Positions 39,885 to 49,800 of a DNA stretch of 64,000 bases are shown here, one piece after another. The first letter of the stretch is position 1. Each line of letters starts with the position of its first letter. The stretch covers positions 20,933,822 through 20,997,821 of the forward strand of contig NC_084493.1 in NCBI RefSeq assembly GCF_030035675.1, read 5' to 3'. This stretch comes from Rhineura floridana (taxonomy: Eukaryota > Chordata > Lepidosauria > Squamata > Rhineuridae). The notes below the pieces were generated by a model. The model did not search any database. It saw only the letters and a program-made list of their open reading frames with translations, and was not told the DNA's origin. The translations under genes and the position numbers were made by a program.

Positions 39885-40085
39885 CGCCATACATTTAAAG
39901 CACCCCTCCCCCCCAATCCTGGGAGCTGCAGTTTGTTAAGGGTGCTGGGAACTGTAGCGCTTCCCTTACAGAATCCTAGGAACTGTAGTTTAAGGGTGCT
40001 AGGAATTCTAGCTCTGAGGGGTAAACTGCAGGATTCTCTGAGGGGGGAGAGAATGTGCTTTAAGTATGGCGTATGCACAGCCTTT
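39885..40085. mobile_element. Short TIR element (CCATACATTTAAAGCAC family)
   Basis: GCCATACATTTAAAGCACC at left, GTGCTTTAAGTATGGCG at right. 40490-40575 is a further hAT-like half (GTTGGACTCCAATTCC). Confidence 0.75.
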
Positions 40086-40746
40086 GCCAAAACCCTAGTC
40101 CCAATGGCTATAGATTAGGATCGGAGCCTGCGTGCTTCTGAATATCAGTCGGTGGGAATCTCAAATAAGGAGAGCCCGTCTGCGCGGAGGGTCTGCATGA
40201 GGGCTTCTAGATGGGCCTTTGGCTCTTCTTAAGGCTCGCTTGAGAGCTGCTTTTCCGTGAGCGGCTCCTGCCCATTACCCAACCACTGGGGTGAGAGAAG
40301 CGCGTGTCGCGGGGCTCCGCGGCCGTCTGAACACGCGTCGGCGGCCTCGAGTGCAAACAGCGGAGCGTCGCTTCCCTCCCCCGAGATCGGCTCTGCTGGC
40401 GTCATCTGCATCCTCTGAAACTTCCCAGACGTTGCTGGTGCTGGCCTGAGTAACGTCAGGAGGGTTTCTCAACAGGGCTTTAACCAATGCAGTACCTTCC
40501 AGAAGTGGTTGGACTCCAATTCCTATCAGCCCCAGCCAATGAGCAATGATGGGGGGCGCCACGTTGGCTACAGGGAGAAATATACCCCCCCCCTTTAGCG
40601 CTGTTGGCTGCTTCCAGATCTCTTGCTTTAAATAAGATCGTTCTTTTTTGCGTCATTCGCAAAGAGGGCAACAGCAAAGCAAGAAGATGCTAAGGACGAC
40701 TTGGCTCATCTTTCATCTCTCTCTTGCAGACAGACCCAGCCTCAGC

Positions 40747-40893
40747 ATGACGCTCTACAATGGCATCTACCCCTTTTACCCCCAACCGCGGAAGCCCTTT
40801 GTCTTTGATGTGGATACCATCATTGTCATTATCGTCTTCCTTGTCTTTGGCTTCTGCTTCCTCCTTATCCTTCCTGGAATTCGAGGCAGAGCG
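40747..40893 (+). CDS. DUOXA1: DUOXA1 coding exon 1
   Basis: The exon starts at 40730 after a pyrimidine-rich CTTGCAG; the ATG at 40747 has A at -3. It encodes 49 residues: [18 protein letters not shown], the first membrane helix with [18 protein letters not shown], and PGIRGRA. GTGAGT donor, phase 0 out. Human DUOXA2 begins MTLWNGVLPFYPQPR, so the start is firm. Confidence 0.95.
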
Positions 40894-43800
40894 GTGAGTA
40901 TTGTTACGGAGCAAGGGCCCTGCAGATTGAGTTTAGCAGATTCTTGCAGCAGGGACCTCATGCTTAAGCAGGAGTGTAGTGGCAAATTCAGAAGTGCAGG
41001 GTCCCTTCATGTTAGTCACAGACAAAACCCTTCCCCCTTTTTTGCTGCAGGGTTGAGAATGCAAGCCTTGTTAATGCCTTCTCCCACAACAACAGACGTC
41101 CCTAAGAGCCAATCAGCATGAAAGGAGAGTGTGTCAGCTACTGAGAAGGGTCTTCTCTGTGACTCACCTCCGTTCATTCTGATTGGCTCCAATCAGCAAG
41201 AAAGGACAAGGGAGCGTGTTAGAAGACTCTTCTCGGTCTTGCTGCCAAAAAATGAAGTCTAAGACCCCCGAGACCCCGGATGACTACACCCCTGTGCATA
41301 AGACCATTTCATGATACTGCTAGGTATTTCCATAGACACTGTCCCATCAAGGGAGTTAAAGGGACAGATGAGAGATCAACAAATACTGCAGGTAGCTTTT
41401 TTTGGTGGACAGTTAACACAGGGCTGCTGTAGCCCAGGGTTGTGGGGGATTGTTACTTTTTTTGGAGCAAGTTCCCAGCCAGGTCCTTATGTATGAACCA
41501 ATCATCATGAAAGTGTTAGCCACTGAGAAGTGTCCTTTCATGCAGGTTGGAGCCAATCAGAGTGAAAGGAGCTGGGTCAGCACCTGAGAAGACTCTTCTC
41601 AGTAACTAACACACAGGCTGCCATTTCATGCTGATTGGCTCTTAGGGATGTCTGTTGTAGCAGAGTGTAGACTCGCAAAACAGCAGGAGGAACAAGGGAG
41701 ACGAGGGAAAGTGGAAAAGGGTGTGTGGCTGTGAGGGGGAGTGGTTATAACTACCATGAAGGGACTCTGCACTTCTGAATTTGCCACTACATTACTCCTT
41801 TTAAATAAGGTAATTCAAAACAAATGGGGAAGTGGTGCAGCTCAGTGCATCTGCTTTGCATGTAGAAGGACCCAATCCTTGGCATCTCCAGATAGGGCTG
41901 GGAGAGAGTCCTGCCTAAAAATCCTGGAGAGTTGCTGCCGGTCAGTGTAGATAATACTGAGCCAGATGGAGCAATTGCCTGACTTGGCATAGGCAGCTTC
42001 CTCTTGCTGTTCAGAGGGGCATATTATAAATCCCTGTAATGAAGCCACACATGGTTATTTTTCAATGAAAAGCAGTCTTGGGAGGTTGTGATTTTAAGCA
42101 AAGGTGAGATGGGGAAAAGGTGGGAAGAGGGAGAGCTGGTGCTGAAGAAAATCATGGGAGTTGTGTTCACGTGTTCGCCATCTGTTATGCATAGCGCAAT
42201 TGCACTGCAGCAACACAACTAATTACCTCGAGTTATTATTTATTATTCCATTTAGATCCCACTTTTTCTCCAAAGAGCACAAAGTGGTTTTTTAAAATCC
42301 TCACAACAAACCCTGCGAGGTAGGTTAGGCTGAGAGACCGTGACTGGCCCAAAGCCACCCAGTGAGCTTCATGGCCAAGTGGGGATTTGACCCCTGGTCT
42401 CGCAGGTCCCAGTCCAACATTCTAACCACTATACCGCACTGGCTGTCTTAGTAGGCAGTATGGGAGTGTGTGTGTACAAAACCAGCAGACCAGAGACGTG
42501 CAGTGGCATGATGCAACTGTGAGTGTTTATGCAGGAATGGAAAGACAGGATGAGTAACAATCTCCGCACTGGTTAGAGCTGAAACACAAAGCACATCACA
42601 ATCTGAATCCAGGAAGGCAACTTTTTAATTATTATTTTCTTGGCAGTTGTACTGACTTTTTTGGGGAGTGCATTTCCTTTCCCCCCAAAATGTCCCTTTT
42701 CTAATGGCTCCTAAATAGTCTAATATCCCCTGTTTCTGATGGGGAGAACACAATGCTCTGAGAACTTCAGGGAAGTCTCTGTTAAGAGGTGCTTCTTAGT
42801 GGGTTCATGGAATACTCACTAGAGCCTAACAGTAACTGGCAGGGATTTTCTGTCCTGACTTGTTTGTCAAGAACAGATACCACAGGAAAACGGAGCCAAT
42901 GGGCTGTTGCTGCAAAAAGGTCTTTTCCTTGTGACCACTTTTAACACGTCCATTGGCAAATAAGGAGCCAGATCCATGAATTTGCATCCCACCACACAGC
43001 GAATGTAGGGACCTATTCTTACAACTCCCTCCTATGGCATCTGCAGTTAGTCTGAGGCAGTGCATGCTAAGATGTTTGTGTGCATGCCAGGAGCGTGCAC
43101 AGAACTGAACATGAACTAGTCTCTGTCATGCTCAGTGATGTGGGGTAAAATATTTTCCACTTTCATTTCATTTTATTTGTGCATACTATATTTTTGGGCT
43201 GCCCTGTAACAGAGGTTTTCTGGGTGGCTTAGAAATTAAAAATGCAAACAAGTGAAAAAGAATCACAACTGCAGTAAATATACAGTAAATTTCACCAAAT
43301 AAAACACAATTTAAAGCAGCCTTTGCCAACCTGGTGCCCTCCAACTGTTTTGACCTACAACTCCCATCAGCCCTAACCAGTTATGCAGATTGGGCCCGGA
43401 GAAAGAGTGCGAGTGAGTGTGCAGTGGTGCCTTGGAAGGGGGGTACTGTGGGCAATCCTGGAAACGACACTGTTATCATCTTCAGCGTCCTAACATAAGT
43501 AGGTCGTTCCCAGTGCTTCCATTTAAACTATTTCTCTCTATCTGAAACCCTTTTCCAGATATATATATATAAAGCATGTCAAATGAACCTGGCATAACTT
43601 TGTCGCTGCTGTTGTTTGCCAACTATAACTCAAACATGCTAACCAGTTCCCTGTTGATTTGAAGACAGTGGGAAATTTTCTTTGTCAAAATTTTCTGGAA
43701 AAGCCAGATTGCCCATCATGCCATTGCAAGAGGTTCAAAAAAACCACCCTTGCTGCTGAGTGTGGCTGCCTGTTGCATTGAATGGATGGTGGCATGGGCT

Positions 43801-46800
43801 AACTGGAATTGGCTGTGGTTGCCAAGTGCTGAGATGTTGATCTGCATTTACTTACTACATTTATACCTTGCTTTTCCACCAAGAGTTTGACCACCAGAGG
43901 GAGACAGCCACTGTGCTATGTTGTGTGTTGATAGAAGATAATAATTCTTCATTATTATTAATTATTGTATATTAATGGATTTGTACTCAATTACACAAAT
44001 GTCTTATTCCTCTTGGTACCCATTATATAAAATGACATTTGCCTTGGAGAATTACTTTATATCTCTTTCTGCATCTCCTTTAAAAATATCATTCATAATC
44101 TTATGTCTCCTGTGTTCGCCCTCTGCTTTTTTGGATATGAGGTTTTAATAAAATTCCAGCCCATTTAATAACATTTCAACATTCCAATTCCAAAGAATTT
44201 GCATTTGTGAGTCAGGTGAGGGCCAAGGATATCTCCCATAATGTACTAAGTTGACCTTTGTAGGAGTATCCAAGGCACAAATTTCTTACTTGTATCCTTC
44301 GGTCCCTATCAAACAGGACTCCTCTTGGACCAGATGTGTACATTGCTTGCAGGCAAAGAAGTATTCACTACCACTCAAGTGGCAAAATTTGTTGTAGCAG
44401 CTAAGAAAATATGAGCCAGGCTCCAAAAAACTTTGGTGGGTGGGTGGGATGTGCTTATGTTCTATTATACCTTTAACACCTATAAAGTTCACTGAGTGGG
44501 GGCAATGCATGATTTATAGGTGGGGGGAGGAAGCATCATGTTTCTGCTTTGTGCTTTGTGTATGCGGAATATATGCTGAATGTGCTAAACTGATTGTTGG
44601 CTGTATTAAAACCTATAAGCTTTCAACTAGGTGTGGGGAACTTTGTTCCTGAACTACAACTCCCATCAGTCCTAGCAAGCATGGCTGATGGCCAGGGATG
44701 ATGGGAGTTGTAGTTCAGCAATATCTGGAGAAGCAAAGATTCCCCACACACCTTTAAAAATATATGTTATTCTATTCTCCTGGGGGGAAGTGTGGGATAT
44801 AAACCTAATAAATAAATCTATTATCATTATCTTTTTCAACTACATGTATAGCCCACATTTCCTCTAGAGAGCTCAAGTCAGCATGCATATGTACTTGGTT
44901 TTCCCTGCTCCTTCGTGTTACCGTCACCCCAACCCTGTAAGGTAGGCTAGGCTGAGAGGTAGTGACTGGGCCAAGATCACCCAACAATCTTCATGGCTGA
45001 GTGGGGATTTGAACCCAGGTCTTCCCAGCCTTTGTCCAGCACTCTAACCACTACCCCACAATGACACTTACAAATTGGCCGATTATTTAGGGCCAGGCCT
45101 CACCTGACACATGATTACATCTCCTGATTTTGGTTTTTATTGTACATAACAACAACAACAACATCTCTCCCTTTGTCCCAGAAGGAGCCTACACTACAGT
45201 AACTATCACTTTTATTGGATCCTTTTTATAGGATCAATGATTCTGGGGGAGGTAGTGCTTAATGGCTCTGGAGGAGATTTAGATTTTTCTGATCTAAATG
45301 GAAATGGTCTTCCTTCAAGTCAATTCCGACTTATGGCGACCCTATGAATAGGGTTTTCGTGGTAAATGGTATTCAGAGGGGGTTTACCGTTGCCTTCCTC
45401 TGAGGCTGAGAGGCAGTGACTGGCCCAAGGTCACCCAGTGAGCTTCATGGCGGTGTAGGGATTTGAACCCTGGTCTCCCAGGTTGTAGTCCAGCACCTTA
45501 ACCACTGCACCACACTGGCTCTCTTCTAATCTAAATCTCCCCTCAATTGCTAATAGTCTCACAGAAGGGGAGAAAGCCCATGGGCTAGATGTGGCCCCTT
45601 GGGCATCCCAATCTAGCCCCCAGCACCCCCTCCTCCCCACTCCCACTGCAATTTGGGCTTAAAGAAAGAAAAACGCTGAGAGAGGAAATTGTCATCCAAG
45701 AAAAATGCAAGCCTTCTTTTCCAGTTGTGACCTGTTCCCTTTTGTTGGCAGAGGCTATATTGGCTTTTCCGGGTCATCGCAAGCCTTTTTATCGGAGGGG
45801 TAATTGTCGGTAAGTCACCTTCTCCACCTGACCTCAGTAAATCTTTCCATCTTTGACTTCTGTTTGTGGCCACATCCCCACCATACATTTAAAGCACATT
45901 TAATGCTCATTTAAAGCACGTGGCGTCCCCCAAAGAATCCTGGGAACCCTAGTTTGTTAAGCGTGCTGGGAATTGTAGCTCTGTGAGGGGCAAACTACAG
46001 TGCCCAGGATTCTCTGGGGGAAGCCATGTGCTGTAAAGTTATGGTGTGGATGTGACCCATATTTGCAGGCCAGAAGCGTGGCATGACCCCTCCTCAATGC
46101 ACCCTGAATCAGTCCATTTGCTAGACCTCTGCTGCTGAGCAGCGATGAAGGAGGACCGAGGGGAAAACTCCTAAAGGGGGGACTCCTGGGGAAATAATTG
46201 TCACAAAGGAGGCCTGACATGTTTGCCCATGCCTGACACTCACAGAGACTTTCCACATCTTGCAGCTGTTCAGTTTACCTCGGACTGGGAGAGAGCACAG
46301 GTGACAGCCAACACCTCCTACAAGTCTTTCAGCAATGCAACGGTTTATGCAGATATCGGATTGCGTGTTGGTTTGGCTGGAGTCAACGTCACGCTAGTTG
46401 GTGAGTCTGCAGCGCTGACATATGAGAAGAGAGGAGTCCAACAGCGAGGGCTGTACTAAGTAAGTTCTGCTCAGACTACACCTACTGAAATGGATGGACC
46501 TAAGTTAGTCATGTCCATTAATTTCAATGGGTCTAATTCTGTGTAGAACTAACATTGGATGCTACCCCTAGAATTGCATCTATTTCAATTACTGCAAATA
46601 TGCCACTGCCAACTTCTTTGCAGGTTTTCAAGGCTTTGTAAAGCCATGGGGCCGAAGCAGGGATGGGGAGAAATTTTATTTGGTTCACATTTAAAGGTGA
46701 ACCTACCTAATGCGCACTTCCCAAAACAATAAGCAAACCAACATACAGCCATTCTTCAAAATTCACACTTCCCTGAATTTTGCAAGGCAGTTCGCCAGCC

Positions 46801-49800
46801 ATGTAACGTGTACAGAAATGTATATACTAAAGTGTGTCTAAAGATGGATATATTTGTGGGGGGGAAACAGAAAAATGCATTATGTATGGAGAAACTGCTT
46901 TGCAAAATTGTGTATACTACGCAGAATTTCATACACAAATGCATATATTAAGAGAAAATTGCACTAAAATGCTGATGAGGGGACTCTTTTTTCATTGCAA
47001 ACTGATGTGGAGGACTGAACTTAAGACTGTAGATCCTGAGAAACTGAGAGAAACCAAAACTGATAGATTCACCCATCCCAATGCTATAGCCACAAAACAT
47101 GAATCTGACAGTCATTTCTGTAACATCCTTATATAGGCTCCATTTCTCCACTTAACTGGTACAGTTAGGAATTAGCAATCAGGGGTACAGTTCAGCAGCA
47201 CCTTGCCCCAACCTGGTGCCCTCCAGCACGGTTGTGCCAGCTGGGTCTGATGGGAGTTGTAGTCCAAAACATCTGGAGAGAACCACGTTGCAGAAGGCTG
47301 GATTAGGGTTTGTAAGGTTCCTAAGTTTGCAAACTGCCCAGAGGACTTGGTTGATGGGTACTATAGAAATGTCCCAAATGTGGTGCAGTCTATTATCCTG
47401 TTCCTTTCTGCGTCAGCACCACATTCATGTCACTTTGGTAAAAACGTGTGTTTACTATGGTAATATAGTTCGACTCCTAGGGTGTGTTGTCAGCAGTATA
47501 TATCTGCAGCCAATTCTCTGCTTATTACATGTATATCCCACCTTTCCTTCAAGAAGCTCAAGGCAGTGCACATTCATTGCCTCATTTATCCTCTCAAGAA
47601 CCCTGCGAGGTAGATCAGGTCAGTCTGAGAGAATGTGACTAGCCCAAAGTCGACCAGTGAGCTTCATGGCTGACTGGGGGTTTTGAATCCTGGTCCCCCC
47701 CGGTCCCAGAGTCTGGTACTGAACCACTACACCATGCTGTAGTCTCTCTGAGGTGTGCTCCTCCTGTGTGCATGTCATCGTTTCTGTAGTACATATGCAC
47801 TTCCTCATCCCATAATAAGCAGAAATGAATTTGTGGCTTTCTTTTTAAAAAAATGTGTTAGGTCTGCACCTAGCCATGAATTGCTGGGAAAAAAGTACAA
47901 ACAAGGGATCAAGTCCAAGAGTGTCCTGGCCCAAGGCTGGATACATGGACATTCTTTTTAGCCTTGGCTTGGCTACCACTCTGCCCCTTCTCCTTTCTAA
48001 GCCCTACTCTCCCTTGGATGCTAACCAAGCGATCTTGTCTCTGCAGGAAGCCCTGTGGATCAACTCAATGAAACTATTGACTATAATGAGCACTTCTCTT
48101 GGCTGTTTGGAGACAACTATGACAACGAGTTCAGTGAAGGCTTGGAGCGGGGACTGCCCAATCCTATACTCTATGTGGCGGAGAAGTTCACTGGGAACAG
48201 TCCCTGTGGTCTGCATTCCCTCTACAGGATTGCAGGACACTATGCATCAGCTACCCTCTGGTGAGTGGGCCTTGCTAGTTTCCTTAACGGGGCCACCACA
48301 ATCTTCCCACAACTTGATGTCCTCCAGATATCTTCGATAAAACCAGGGGAGAGGGGTATCTTTTGAGCTCAGCAGGCCAGATTGTTATCTCTCCCACCTC
48401 TTCTGGGCCAAGTTTGACAGGTGGGTGGAGCCACCACCTGTCAGTCACCGGACAACACAAGGATGTCAGGTAACCTTTGTTGCCCCCAGGGGTCTTCAGA
48501 AGCTTCTTTGTGTAACTCTTGGAAAGGGGCTGTGTGATCATCACTGATCAGTTGATCAGCAGTGTCCAGACCCATAGCCAGGGAGGTGGGAGCTACCCCC
48601 CCATTTTTTTCTGGCCCTCTCCTAAATTTTCTTTATAAAAAATTAAATTTATTACATATGTTTTTCCTGATCCCCCTACTTTTTTGGTGTCCCCCCCTGA
48701 ACTTTTAGGCTGGCCATGGGCCTGTGTGGTGCCTCTAAACCCCCTTTTGGCTGAGACAGGTTTTTAAGTGCTGCACACGTGATATCATATGCTGGCTGAG
48801 ACTGATGGGAGTTGTATCCCAAAACATCTGGAGGGCATCAAGTTGAAGAAGGCTGGACCAGCAGATAGAGGCTGGGAATACCAGGTGTGGAGTCTTGCCA
48901 GAACTAATAAGCCCATGAAAGGCTGATACACACTGGGCCTCTGCCTCCTCAGCTCTTGCTAAACTGAGATAAACTGGGAGCCAGTGTAGTGTAGTGCTTA
49001 GAGAGTTGGGATCCAGGAGACTAGGGTCTGAATCTGCACTCAGCCATGAAGCTTGCTGGGTGACCTTGGGCTGTCACTGTCTCTCAGCCTATCCTACTTC
49101 ACAGGGTTGTTGTGAGGATAAAATGTGGAGGGGGACAACCATGTATGTCACTTTGAGCTCCTTGGAGGAAAGGTGGGATATAAATGTGATTGACAGGTAA
49201 TCGTTCCACTCCTTGGCTCCAGATCAGCGCCAGCTAGCATGGCCAATGGTTGGGGATGATGGGAGTTGGAGTCCAACATCGTCTGGAGGACACAAGCTTG
49301 GGGAAGGCCAACTAACCCATATTGTCTACCCTGAGTGGCAGCAGCTCTCTTCAGGGAGGGGCTTTCCCCATCACCTGCTACCTGAGCCTTTTAGCTGGAG
49401 ATGCTACAGATCAAACCTGTGAGCTTCTGCATGCCAAACAGGTGCTCCTTCCCCCTAATTTATGGTGAACGGTGGGCATTTTCTTTCCTGCTGCAGGGTT
49501 GCCTTCTGCGCGTGGCTTGTCTCCAACATGCTCTTCTCCATGCCAGTCCCAGTGTACGGTGGCTACATGATCCTCGTCACAGGAGCCTTTATCATCTTCG
49601 CACTCCTCTCTTTCTCCACTGGGAGGAGCTCTTCATGCGTCATGCAGTTTGGCCACGCCTCCTTGCAGCTCGCCTATGGCACATCTTTCTGGCTCACGCT
49701 TGCCACAGGTTAGCTTTAAATTGGTCGCTGGGGTTCCTGCAAGGAGGTCAGAGCGGTGTACATGGTCCCTTGACCCATTTCCTCCTCTCATCTCAGTCTT

